Shown here one piece after another: positions 52,382 to 60,365 of a DNA stretch of 64,000 nt. The notes under the pieces were generated by a model, which ran no database searches, was not told where the DNA came from, and was given only the letters and a program-made list of their open reading frames with translations. Source of the DNA: Selenomonadales bacterium UBA7018 (GTDB lineage Bacteria > Bacillota > Negativicutes > Selenomonadales > Selenomonadaceae); the NCBI GenBank assembly GCA_002448305.1, contig DJWY01000025.1, positions 65,894-129,893 on the forward strand, written 5' to 3'. The first letter of the stretch is position 1. Every line of letters begins with the position of its first letter. The position numbers were made by a program, and so were the translations under genes.

Positions 52382-53668
52382 TTATCCTAAACGCGCTTCT
52401 TGCTTTGTCAAAGCTTCTTGCCAGACGGCTTTTAGCGGCACGGAATTTTTTTCGGCAAGGCGGCGGCAATCTTCGTATTCGGGCGTTATGGAAACAATCT
52501 TGCCGTCATACGCGCTGACTTTGCATTGAACAGAGCCAAAACTTGTCTCGACTTTCGCCATTTTCCTAACTGCTTCGACGCGCCGCGCAACGTCAAGCAC
52601 ACGAAGTCCAATCGTCGTCGTCTCCTCGAAAATAATTTTTATGCAAAGTTCCTTATGTTCGGCGTCGACCAATACGCTAAGCATCTGCGCGGGACGATTT
52701 TTTTTCATGTAAATGGGCGTCGTCCAAACGTCCAAAGCTCCCGCATTGAAAAGCCGCTCGTAAAGCCAGCCGTAAATTTGCGGATTCATATCGTCAATAT
52801 TCGCCTCAAGCTTGACCAAATGTTTTTCTGTCTGTCCGTTGAATTCGCCCAAATAAACTCTAAGGACGTTGGGAATATCTAAATCCCATGTGCCCGCGCC
52901 GTAGCCAATTTTCTCCGACGAAAATTCTTCGGGTAAATCCGCGCTGTATTTGCTGAGAGCTTTAACAATCGCCGCGCCGGTCGGGGTCGTTAATTCCCTT
53001 TCCGCGCCGAAATGATAAGTCTTAAAGCCCTGCAAAAGTTCGGCAGTTGCGGGAGCCGGAACTTGCATAAGTCCATGAGCGCATTTAACAAAGCCGCTAC
53101 CTGTATTAATTCGCGAGACGAAAATTTTTGCCACGTCCAGATAATCAAGGCAAATCGCGCAACCGACAATATCGACAATAGAATCAATCGCGCCGACTTC
53201 ATGGAAAGTAACTTCTTCAGCTGGGCGTTGATGAACTTTGCCTTCCGCTTGAGCTATCACAGAAAAAATCGCAAGCGCACGAGTTTTAATCGCCGCATTC
53301 AGCTCCGACGCTTCAATAATCTTTTTAATGTCGGAAAAAGTTCTGTGGCTGTGATTTTTATTATGCTCGTGGCGGTGCAAGTGCCTTATATTAGGGCGGT
53401 AGATTTCCGATTCAAAACCTTTCATTAGTTTAACATCAAAATAAGTCGCGCCGATTCCATTTTTGCTGACGTTAGAAATTTCTATTTCAAAATCACGCGG
53501 CAAGTTGAGCTTATCGAGTTCGCTACGCAGATACTTTTCGGGAACGCCCAGTTGCAGACATGCGCCTAAAAACATATTGCCGCTTATGCCCGCCGCGCAG
53601 TCAAGATACATTGCCTTTTTGAACCTCCCGCCGCCTAAAGAAGCGAGGAATTCATGAGAATTTTGCAT
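52382..53668 (-). CDS. larC: Nickel-pincer cofactor biosynthesis protein LarC
   Basis: A 428-aa LarC (DUF111) protein that inserts nickel into the pyridinium bis-thiocarboxylate cofactor of lactate racemase and related enzymes, using CTP. YLDCAAGISGNMFLGA, a His-rich loop (RHLHRHEHNKNHSHR) at ~95-110, EVTFHEVGAIDSIVDIVG and TGAAIVKAL are typical. Unlike the Lactobacillus gene, no frameshift is needed. An 18-residue N-terminal extension (MQNSHEFLASLGGGRFKKA) precedes the family start; the first ATG has the better site (AAAGGAGG), but the second ATG (53614) also has GGGAGG upstream. No larA, larB or larE is present here. Confidence 0.9.
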   Translation of the reverse strand: MQNSHEFLASLGGGRFKKAMYLDCAAGISGNMFLGACLQLGVPEKYLRSELDKLNLPRDFEIEISNVSKNGIGATYFDVKLMKGFESEIYRPNIRHLHRHEHNKNHSHRTFSDIKKIIEASELNAAIKTRALAIFSVIAQAEGKVHQRPAEEVTFHEVGAIDSIVDIVGCAICLDYLDVAKIFVSRINTGSGFVKCAHGLMQVPAPATAELLQGFKTYHFGAERELTTPTGAAIVKALSKYSADLPEEFSSEKIGYGAGTWDLDIPNVLRVYLGEFNGQTEKHLVKLEANIDDMNPQIYGWLYERLFNAGALDVWTTPIYMKKNRPAQMLSVLVDAEHKELCIKIIFEETTTIGLRVLDVARRVEAVRKMAKVETSFGSVQCKVSAYDGKIVSITPEYEDCRRLAEKNSVPLKAVWQEALTKQEARLG

Positions 53669-53760
53669 TTTGAGTTTCCTCCTTTGAATAGGATTGCCTT
53701 ATTCTCAAAGGCTAGTCCAATAGCCCACAAACAGTCGCCCGAAGGTCTCCGCTTGCTTTT
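53669..53760 (-). promoter_or_regulatory. larC leader with mutually exclusive hairpins
   Basis: On the minus strand GGCTA / TAGCC (53721-53725 and 53710-53714) and GCCTT / AAGGC (53708-53712 and 53696-53700) overlap by three bases (53710-53712), so only one can form at a time. The second lies 12 bp before the AAAGGAGG site of larC. The layout suits a ligand- or translation-controlled switch. No named riboswitch consensus is recognised. Confidence 0.35.
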
Positions 53761-53833
53761 AAAAGTTACATTTTTTTAACGTGGTAGTCATCTATAATTT
53801 AAAGTATATTTAATACTTTCCAAAAAGTCAAAC

Positions 53834-53871
53834 GGCAATTCATCCCGCCGTGTTGCGGGGGGATTATTGCC
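53834..53871. repeat. Imperfect 38-bp hairpin resembling an IS200/IS605-type end
   Basis: GGCAAT ... ATTGCC enclose ATCCCGCCG and CGGGGGGAT. The shape and the GGCAATTCATC start are like the subterminal hairpins of IS200/IS605 elements. No tnpA or tnpB is near, so at most it is a remnant or a non-autonomous copy. The surrounding 53760-54002 holds no gene. Confidence 0.35.
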
Positions 53872-53939
53872 AATTTCGCTATAAAACGTTTTCTAATAAT
53901 TGAGTTTAGAAATTGGGACTGTTGGTAAACACAAGTAAA

Positions 53940-53964
53940 AGAAAAAGTCACTATTAAAAGTGAC
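53940..53964 (-). terminator. Terminator of the small operon at 54.0-55.1 kb
   Basis: On the minus strand GTCACT, a 6-nt loop and AGTGAC are followed by TTTTTCTTTT, 39 bp after the stop codon of the guanylate-kinase-like gene. Confidence 0.75.
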
Positions 53965-54002
53965 AAATAACACACAAAATGATTTTTCATGCGATAAAAA
54001 TT

Positions 54003-54590
54003 TTACTTAACAAGAAAATCGAAGTCGGCTTGCGGCACGAGAGTTACAAGCCCCATTATCGCTAAAATTTGTTCAAGGGCGGCGCGAGCTGTCGAAGTAT
54101 TTTTGACGACAAAATCAACGTCGCGCCAATGGTCAAATTCGCCGGTCTCGTCGGCGGTTTCCACGTAATATCTTATTTCGTCATTCGAGCAACCTGCGCG
54201 GAGCATTCGGTCAACAAAAACTTCATCGTCAATCATTAGAAAAATCGTTACGAGGTCTTGATTGATAAATTTCGTGAGCTGCTTAATCCCCGACACGTCA
54301 TGCATAATCGCAACGCTGATTTTATGTTTCTGGTAGGCTTCGAGCACGTCAGTTTTGCGCAAGCCGTAAGAGTGCGCTTGATATGTCGTATTGACGATAT
54401 ATTTTTCGTTTTCGTAATCTTTATTCTTGACGGTCTTATAAAGTTTGCGCTTGTAAGCGTATCGGTCGTCGAAAACGCGCGTAGTAATCGTCGGGATATA
54501 ATGAATTCCCATAGACACGAGCTGAGAAACCATTGTAGATTTTCCGGACGTGTGCGGACCGAGAAAAGCGTAAATCTTATTGTTCGGCAT
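54003..54590 (-). CDS. Guanylate-kinase-like P-loop protein
   Basis: A 195-aa cytoplasmic protein. Walker A is GPHTSGKST (~residues 11-19). The segment TITTRVFDDRYAYKR recalls the GMP-binding PTTR region of guanylate kinases, and a lid-like region with DRMLRAGCSNDEI follows. It lacks the exact SGPSG(A/T)GK start and standard TTR-x-PR-x-GE motif of Gmk, so it is a divergent relative, possibly acting on another substrate. It is the last gene of a three-gene unit. Confidence 0.65.
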   Translation of the reverse strand: MPNNKIYAFLGPHTSGKSTMVSQLVSMGIHYIPTITTRVFDDRYAYKRKLYKTVKNKDYENEKYIVNTTYQAHSYGLRKTDVLEAYQKHKISVAIMHDVSGIKQLTKFINQDLVTIFLMIDDEVFVDRMLRAGCSNDEIRYYVETADETGEFDHWRDVDFVVKNTSTARAALEQILAIMGLVTLVPQADFDFLVK

Positions 54591-54602
54591 TGAAAAACCT
54601 CC

Positions 54603-54812
54603 TTATCTTTTTTCCTTAGCGATAACGCGGACGGTGTCTTCGTCTTCATCAATCTCTGCGCCGCAACGGGGGCAACAGTAATATTGAGTGCCGTCGGGCA
54701 GATTGCGCTTGCCTTTGCATTTTTGGCAGAAAATCAGAGAGCAACGCTTGCATTCCAAAATTTCGCCAAAATCTTTGCGCCCGCATTTAGGACAGCTGTT
54801 ATAGGTCGCCAT
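54603..54812 (-). CDS. Small zinc-ribbon protein
   Basis: A 69-aa protein with four Cys pairs: CPKC, CKRC, CQKC and CPRC, plus an acidic/basic tail (DEDEDTVRVIAKEKR). The spacing suggests two zinc ribbons. ATG 54812 is chosen because AAAGGAG precedes it; the ATG 18 bp earlier overlaps the upstream stop and holds that site. Function is unknown; such proteins often bind nucleic acid or partner proteins. Confidence 0.75.
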   Translation of the reverse strand: MATYNSCPKCGRKDFGEILECKRCSLIFCQKCKGKRNLPDGTQYYCCPRCGAEIDEDEDTVRVIAKEKR

Positions 54813-54826
54813 GAAAAATTCTCCTT

Positions 54827-55138
54827 TCAATAGTGCCGATGAAGTTTAACGTACTCAACGGGGCGGCTCCAATCGACATGAACGCCCGTCGCCTCCCAAA
54901 GCCGCGTCAAAACAATTTTCAAATTTTCCGAGCTTTCATTGGGATTTATATTTTCCTCCGTGAAGTCCAAAAGCGTTTCATGGGGGATTTTAATTTTATG
55001 CGACGTCGTCAAAAAGTTTTCGGCAAGAGTTCTGCCTTCGTCGTCGTCCAAAGTGACTTTAACCTTGCGTTCTGCTTCGTCGTATTCGACCCAACCGAGA
55101 TTGCCCTTGAAACTTATAGCCACACTGAAATTTTTCAA
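54827..55138 (-). CDS. Hypothetical 103-aa protein
   Basis: I do not recognise the family. The N-terminal half is beta-rich (FSVAISFKGNLGWVEY, KVKVTLDDDEGRTLAENFL) and the C-terminal half helical, with a conserved-looking HVDWSRPVEYVKLHRH end. TTG 55138 is taken as start since AAGGAG lies 9 bases upstream; the ATG at 55147 is directly on the site. It is cotranscribed with the zinc-ribbon and kinase-like genes. Confidence 0.65.
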   Translation of the reverse strand: MKNFSVAISFKGNLGWVEYDEAERKVKVTLDDDEGRTLAENFLTTSHKIKIPHETLLDFTEENINPNESSENLKIVLTRLWEATGVHVDWSRPVEYVKLHRHY

Positions 55139-55210
55139 TAGAATCATCTCCTTGAAACCATGTCATTAAATCTATTATTAATTTTAGCAAAAATTTTTCG
55201 CTCAATCAAC

Positions 55211-55240
55211 GAAAAAACCCTCCGACTTTTGCCGAAGGGC
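55211..55240 (-). terminator. Terminator of the leader-peptide gene
   Basis: On the minus strand CCCTTCGGC and GTCGGAGGG pair over AAAA with two G-U pairs and are followed by TTTTTTCG. Confidence 0.88.
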
Positions 55241-55258
55241 TTTTCTTCTGACTAACAA

Positions 55259-55477
55259 TCAACCTTTTGCAATTTCTACAATGCCGCTTGCACCGCTTGC
55301 TAAGGAAACGATTGCCACGCCTACCAGCGCAGGATTTGCAACTGAAGCGACTGCCGCGCCAACTCCCAGTAAAGTTCCGCCTATTGCTTTGAACCAAGAA
55401 CCAACTCCTGCTCCGCCAGCGACCGCGTTCAATTCCTCGTCGTTCATGATTTCTTCCTTCAAGATTTCGTTTTTCAT
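55259..55477 (-). CDS. Double-glycine leader peptide, putative class II bacteriocin/microcin precursor
   Basis: A 72-aa precursor. Residues 1-22 (leader) end in DEELNAVAGG, matching the ELxxVxGG double-glycine consensus cut by C39 peptidases. The predicted 50-residue core is hydrophobic and Gly/Ala/Val-rich (GTLLGVGAAVASVANPALVG), with only two Lys and one Glu and several GxxxG-like spacings, as in membrane-active bacteriocins. It contains no Cys. ATG follows AAAGGAG, a promoter lies at 55522-55550 and a strong terminator follows, so it is a complete single-gene unit. No immunity or transport gene is adjacent; the C39 exporter at 38.4-47.2 kb is the likely maturation system. An alternative reading is a signalling peptide. 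Confidence 0.75.
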   Translation of the reverse strand: MKNEILKEEIMNDEELNAVAGGAGVGSWFKAIGGTLLGVGAAVASVANPALVGVAIVSLASGASGIVEIAKG

Positions 55478-55521
55478 TTTGCGTTTCTCCTTTGTATTTG
55501 GTTGAATTTTTCTTTCTGTCC

Positions 55522-55556
55522 CTTATACGTAGGAGTTTCGATTTTGTTACACGCTT
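55522..55556 (-). promoter_or_regulatory. Extended promoter motif before the leader-peptide gene, copy 2
   Basis: On the minus strand AAGCGTGTAACA, then 17 nt from the hexamer GTAACA (55545-55550) to TATAAG (55522-55527), then GGG. It shares this pattern with 33168-33202. The ATG lies 45 bp downstream of the -10 box. Confidence 0.6.
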
Positions 55557-55565
55557 AGCAAAAAA

Positions 55566-58500
55566 TTAATCGTTCCGGCTAAGGTAAACTGCCGCGTACA
55601 TGACGGGAAGGACTAAAAGCGTTAAGACTGTTGCGACTAAAAGTCCGCCCGCTATCGCCGTCGCCATTGGTCCCCAGAATATACTAACCATTAGTGGTAA
55701 CATGCCCAATATCGCCGCCGCCGCCGTCAACATTATTGGGCGGAAGCGCAAAATTGCTGAATCAATTATCGCGTCGTGAAGATTTTCGCCTGTTGCCACG
55801 TGTTGTTGAATCTGGTCGATTAAGATTACCGAGTTGCGAATTATCATGCCCGATAGCGCGATTACTCCCAACTGCGCCACGAATCCCATTGGCTTTGATA
55901 AGATTATCAACGCGAAAATTACGCCGATTATGCCGAGCGGCGCGGTCAACAGCGTCAAGCCCATTGCTTTTGCGTCTTTGAGTTGGAACATTAACAGCGT
56001 CATTATCACGAAGACAACGAGCGGCACTATTGCTAGTAAATGTCCCGTTGACTTGCCGCTTTGTTCAAGGTCGCCGCCCGGTTCGATTGAATAGCCCAGC
56101 GGTAAATTTTCGCGTAAATCTTCCGTTGCGTCGAAAGCTTTTTTCGTCGCGTCGTTAGCCGTGCCGGATAAAATATTTGCTTGCACAGTGATTGTCGGCT
56201 TTAAATCGCGCCGGTGAATCAAGCCGTATTCCGCGTCGTAGGAAATTTTAGCAATCTGTTCAAGCGGAACGTAGCCCGCCGCGCCTAAATATATCGGCAA
56301 AGTTTTCAGTGCAGCAAGATTATTTCTATCCGCCGCCGCAAGCCTTAAATCAATGTCAATCGTCCTGTCGCCCGTGTAGAATTCCGACGCCTTTGCGCCG
56401 GTTATCTCGGTGTAAAGTGTCGACTTAACCGCTTGACTTGAAACGCCCAGCGCACGAATTTTATCCTGGTCGAGGTCAATGCGCACGATTTTAGATTTCT
56501 GATTCCAGTTGAAATTAATATCCGTGACGTTTGAATTTTGCGCGATACGGTCGGCGACCTGCGCGGCGAGCGATTGAACTTTTTCAACGTCGGTACCTGA
56601 AACGCGAATCATAATCGGATAATCGGCGGGCGGTCCCGTCTGAATCAGTTGGATATTGACTTGGACAAGCGGAAATTTTTCTTCAAGTTCGCGGCGAATC
56701 TTTTTTATTAGCGCGTCGCGAGAATCTTCGCTTGCCGCCGTCACGACGAATTTAGCCATATTATCAGCGTCAGTTTTCGGCGCGACAGTTAAGACAAAGC
56801 GCGGCGTATCCTTCCCGACGTAGTAAGCATAATTTTTAATACCAGCGCGTTCGCTGTCTAAGAACTTCGCAAATTTATCCGCTTCGGCTTGCGTCGCCGC
56901 CATTGATGAACCTTCCGGCAACTTGAATTCTATCAAAATTTCTGGACGTATCGACGGCGGGAAAAATTCTTGCTGAACGAATTCCGACGCAAATAACGTC
57001 GCCGCAAATGCAAAGATTGTTCCTGATAATACCAGAATTTTATTCCGCAAGAAAATTTCAAGCACACGCCGGAAAAGTCTATAAAAGCGGCTGTCGTAAA
57101 GTTCGTTCTCCGATTTTTTCTCGACTTTGATTATGTACGTTCCGAAAAGCGGAGCGACCATTACCGACACTACCCAAGATAAAATCAGCGCGATTGATAC
57201 TACCCAGAACATGTCGCGGCAAAATTCGCTTGCAATGCCTTTGGCGAACGCAACCGGTATAAATCCCGCACAGGTTATCAGCGTGCCCGTCAACATTGGC
57301 TTAGCCGTCACGTTGAACGCATGACACGCCGCATCGAATCGCGATAGCCCGCGCTCAAGTTGCACGCTCATCATTTCCACTGCAATTATCGCGTCGTCAA
57401 CCAAAAGCCCCAGCGCGATTATCAGCGAGCCTAATGAAACTTTGTGCAAGTCAATGCCCAGCGCGTACATAAAACAGAACGTCCCCGCAAGTACAAGCGG
57501 TATGCACCCCGCGACAACTAAGCCCGTTCGCATTCCTAAACTTGCGAAGCTCACACCCAAAACGATTACGATTGCCAGAATCAAAGTTTCGACGAATTCC
57601 CCGATTGATTCTCTGACGACTTCCGGTTGGTCGGATACCTGCTGAAGTTCTAAGCCCAGCGGCAATTCCGCTTGTATCTGCGCCTCCATTTTGTCGAGGG
57701 CTTCGCCGAGCCTTAAAATATTTCCGCCGTCTTCCATTGATACCGCAATTCCAATAGCTGGCTTGCCGTTGAAAAACATTTTCGGTTCGGGCGGGTCAGC
57801 GAATTTCCTTTCAACTTTGGCAATGTCGCCAAGTCGGAAAATTTTGCCGTTCGCGTTTATTGGCAAAGTTTTTATTTCGTCAACAGCGTTAAAAATCCCA
57901 GTCACGCGTAGATAAACATTATCGGAAGAAGTTTCAATCATACCGGCGGGCGTCATAGCGTTCTGCGCGGCGAGCGTATTGGAAATAACTTGCGGGCTTA
58001 TGCCCAGTTCAGAAAGTTTCGTTCGCTCAATTTCGACGTAAACAATTTCAGACTGCACCCCGACAAGTTCAATTTTTTTAACGTCGTCGACACCCAAAAG
58101 CAAGCGGCGAATATTTTCCGCGTGTTGGCGAAGTTCTTCATAGGAAAAGCCGTCGCCGGTCAGCGCGTAAACCGAGCCGAAAACTTCATCGTAAGTATCA
58201 TTGAAAAAAGGTCCTATGACGCCTGCGGGCAAATCGCCTTTTATATCGTTGCAATAATTGCGCACGTCGCGCCACGTTGGGCGAATTTGTTCGGTAGAAA
58301 TTTCGTCGTCGAGTTCGATATAAATCACAGTCGAGCCGGCGCGGGTTTCGCTCCGCAAATTATCTATGTGAGGAATATCCTGCAATTTCTTTTCTAGCTT
58401 ATCGGTAACTTGCTCCTGCATTTCGTAAGCGGTCGCGCCCGACCAATATGCCGCGACAATCATTTGACGGACGACAAATTTTGGGTCTTCCATGCGCCCA

Positions 58501-58607
58501 AGCGAGAAGTAGGAAAAAATTCCGCCGATAAACGCCACGATAATAAAATACCAGACGAGGCTTTTATTTTTAAGTGATAGCTCCGTTAAGTTTCGCAAGT
58601 CAATCAC
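55566..58607 (-). CDS. RND-family efflux transporter
   Basis: A 1013-aa inner-membrane pump of the AcrB/HAE kind that exports drugs or other compounds using the proton gradient. Two homologous halves, each with transmembrane helices and a large periplasmic loop, are visible. The proton-relay pair is retained in helix 4 (LGLLVDDAIIAVE) and the second half shows the IRNSVILIDQI counterpart. GTG 58607 is taken as start: it overlaps the adaptor stop (GTGATTGA) and leads directly into LRNLTELSLKNKSLVWYF. The open frame extends 22 codons upstream within the adaptor gene. No outer-membrane protein is adjacent. Confidence 0.92.
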   Translation of the reverse strand: MIDLRNLTELSLKNKSLVWYFIIVAFIGGIFSYFSLGRMEDPKFVVRQMIVAAYWSGATAYEMQEQVTDKLEKKLQDIPHIDNLRSETRAGSTVIYIELDDEISTEQIRPTWRDVRNYCNDIKGDLPAGVIGPFFNDTYDEVFGSVYALTGDGFSYEELRQHAENIRRLLLGVDDVKKIELVGVQSEIVYVEIERTKLSELGISPQVISNTLAAQNAMTPAGMIETSSDNVYLRVTGIFNAVDEIKTLPINANGKIFRLGDIAKVERKFADPPEPKMFFNGKPAIGIAVSMEDGGNILRLGEALDKMEAQIQAELPLGLELQQVSDQPEVVRESIGEFVETLILAIVIVLGVSFASLGMRTGLVVAGCIPLVLAGTFCFMYALGIDLHKVSLGSLIIALGLLVDDAIIAVEMMSVQLERGLSRFDAACHAFNVTAKPMLTGTLITCAGFIPVAFAKGIASEFCRDMFWVVSIALILSWVVSVMVAPLFGTYIIKVEKKSENELYDSRFYRLFRRVLEIFLRNKILVLSGTIFAFAATLFASEFVQQEFFPPSIRPEILIEFKLPEGSSMAATQAEADKFAKFLDSERAGIKNYAYYVGKDTPRFVLTVAPKTDADNMAKFVVTAASEDSRDALIKKIRRELEEKFPLVQVNIQLIQTGPPADYPIMIRVSGTDVEKVQSLAAQVADRIAQNSNVTDINFNWNQKSKIVRIDLDQDKIRALGVSSQAVKSTLYTEITGAKASEFYTGDRTIDIDLRLAAADRNNLAALKTLPIYLGAAGYVPLEQIAKISYDAEYGLIHRRDLKPTITVQANILSGTANDATKKAFDATEDLRENLPLGYSIEPGGDLEQSGKSTGHLLAIVPLVVFVIMTLLMFQLKDAKAMGLTLLTAPLGIIGVIFALIILSKPMGFVAQLGVIALSGMIIRNSVILIDQIQQHVATGENLHDAIIDSAILRFRPIMLTAAAAILGMLPLMVSIFWGPMATAIAGGLLVATVLTLLVLPVMYAAVYLSRND

Positions 58608-59649
58608 CTGTCCTAACTTCTTGCCCGTCGCGCAACTTTTGGATGCCCGCAACGACGACAATATCACCAGCACTTAATCCGCGCACTTGAACGTTGTTAT
58701 CATCAAAGGCAGTGACTTCGATTTTTTTCAGCGAAACTTTTCCATCATTGACGAGCCAAACTTGCGCATCGTTGCCGGTCTGATAAATCGCGCTAAGCGG
58801 CAGGATAATTGCTTGCGTAGAAATTTCGCCGAGCATTGAAACATTAGCCGTCATGCCCAGCTGAATATTTCGGACTTCGGGAAGAGAAATTTTAACAATA
58901 AACGTCCGCGACGCTGAATCCGCCATTGGAGAAATTTCGCGTACAGTTCCTTCGACAATATCTTTAGTTGCCCAAAAATCCACCGTGACGCGCTGCCCGA
59001 TTTGCACGGCGGAAATTTTATTTTCGGGAATGTTTACGGCGACTTCAAATTCATTAGTCTGGACGAGCTTTAAGACAGTTTGTCCCGCCGCGACGACTTG
59101 TCCGACTTCCGCGCCAATCTCCGAAATAACTCCGTCGGCATTAGCGGTTAGCGTTGTATAATCGAGCGCGTTTTGACTTTGTTGGGCTTGCGCAAGCGCA
59201 GCGTTATAATTTGCCTGCGCGGCGTCGTATTGCGTTTTATACTGGTCGAGGACAACGGCGGCAATCGCCTCCGATTTAAAAAGTTCTGTATAGCGTTCAA
59301 GATTATTTCTGGCGAGTTCGAGTTGGGCGCGAGCCGCGACAACTTGCGCGTCGGAACTGCGCGATTGTTCGGCAATATCTTTTGGGTCAATCGTCATTAA
59401 AACTTCGCCTGCGCGGACGAGCGAGCCGGCTTGCACGTCGCGAGAAATTATTTTGCCGCCGACCTGGAAAGCTAAATTAGTTTCGTAGCGACCGCGCACG
59501 ATGCCCGAAAATTTTTCTTCCTGCGCGGCGTTGGAAGATTCAATTCGCTTGACTTTGACGACAGGAGGCTTTTGAACTGTTACTTCTTCATTGCAACCGC
59601 CGAGCAATAAGCTTGCCGCAACGATTGCCGATAAAAATTCTTTCTTCAA
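58600..59649 (-). CDS. RND efflux adaptor lipoprotein
   Basis: A 349-aa periplasmic adaptor with lipobox LLGG-Cys (residues ~16-19). Lipoyl halves (VQAGSLVRAGEVLMTIDPKD; ADGVISEIGAEVGQVVAAGQ), a coiled-coil hairpin (~80-150) and a beta-barrel (VTVDFWATKD) are present. It is translated with the RND pump (8-bp overlap) and should couple it to a TolC. Confidence 0.92.
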   Translation of the reverse strand: MKKEFLSAIVAASLLLGGCNEEVTVQKPPVVKVKRIESSNAAQEEKFSGIVRGRYETNLAFQVGGKIISRDVQAGSLVRAGEVLMTIDPKDIAEQSRSSDAQVVAARAQLELARNNLERYTELFKSEAIAAVVLDQYKTQYDAAQANYNAALAQAQQSQNALDYTTLTANADGVISEIGAEVGQVVAAGQTVLKLVQTNEFEVAVNIPENKISAVQIGQRVTVDFWATKDIVEGTVREISPMADSASRTFIVKISLPEVRNIQLGMTANVSMLGEISTQAIILPLSAIYQTGNDAQVWLVNDGKVSLKKIEVTAFDDNNVQVRGLSAGDIVVVAGIQKLRDGQEVRTGD

Positions 59650-59680
59650 TATAACTCACCACCCAAAAATTATGAAACTA

Positions 59681-59768
59681 GCGAAGTGCAACGGAGCGTA
59701 CGAACGCGGCAACAATGTCCGATAAGTCGGGCGGTTAAGCGCGTCAACTGGATGCAACGTCACGTTGC
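59681..59768. repeat. Dispersed palindrome-containing element, copy 2
   Basis: It begins with CTAGCGAAGTGCAACGGAGC and ends with GGATGCAACGTCACGTTGC, whose last 15 bases are the palindrome GCAACGT-C-ACGTTGC (59754-59768). Both ends match copy 1 (15669-15763) in inverted orientation. It lies between the adaptor start and the carbonic-anhydrase-like gene. Confidence 0.7.
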
Positions 59769-59821
59769 AAAAAATCGGCAAGCACGCGGCTCACCGATTT
59801 ATATTTGTTAGTCAAAATTTT

Positions 59822-60361
59822 TCAATCCTTCCACGCCGTCAAGCCCAAATGCACGACGTATTCTTTTGCGCATTCGTAGTAGTGCATTGCAGAAGTCCTA
59901 AGCGCGACAATTTCATCATCGCGAAGGGCACGCATAATCTTAGCGGGATTGCCGAAGACAAGCGAATTGTTCGGAATTTTTTTGTACTGCGTGATAACGG
60001 TTCCCGCGCCGATAATGCAGTTGTTGCCAATTTCGGAGTAGCCCAAAATTATTGAACCCATACCGATAAGGCAATCGTCGCCGATTGAACGGCAATGAAT
60101 AATCGCGTTGTGCCCGACGGTAACATAGTTGCCAATTTCGGTCGGCGTGTCGCCCATGACGTGAACCGTGCAGTTGTCTTGAATGTTGGTGTAGTTGCCG
60201 ATTCTCACGGGCTGAAAGTCGCCGCGAACCGTCACGCCAAACCATATGCTAGAACCCGCGCCAATTTCTACATCTCCTACAACCGACGCGCTCGGAGCCA
60301 AGAATACGTCCTTAGCGATTTTCGGCTCCTTGCCCTTATACGGCAAAATTACTGCTTCCAT
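59822..60361 (-). CDS. Gamma-carbonic-anhydrase-family protein
   Basis: A 179-aa left-handed beta-helix protein with hexapeptide repeats (IGAGSSIWFGVTVRGD, IGNYTNIQDNCTVHV, IGDDCLIGMGSIILG). Metal-ligand His residues are seen in CTVHVMG, GHNAIIHC; the Arg of VRGD is retained. Such proteins are carbonic anhydrase-like or CoA-related acyltransferase relatives (PaaY/YrdA/CaiE); activity cannot be inferred. It begins 5 bp after the glycosyltransferase gene and may be cotranscribed. Confidence 0.9.
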   Translation of the reverse strand: MEAVILPYKGKEPKIAKDVFLAPSASVVGDVEIGAGSSIWFGVTVRGDFQPVRIGNYTNIQDNCTVHVMGDTPTEIGNYVTVGHNAIIHCRSIGDDCLIGMGSIILGYSEIGNNCIIGAGTVITQYKKIPNNSLVFGNPAKIMRALRDDEIVALRTSAMHYYECAKEYVVHLGLTAWKD

Positions 60362-60365
60362 TATA

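Noticed and set aside
53799..53990. 63-aa minus-strand frame that starts like a signal peptide
   Set aside because: It spans the terminator hairpin and the IS605-like hairpin and has no ribosome site.
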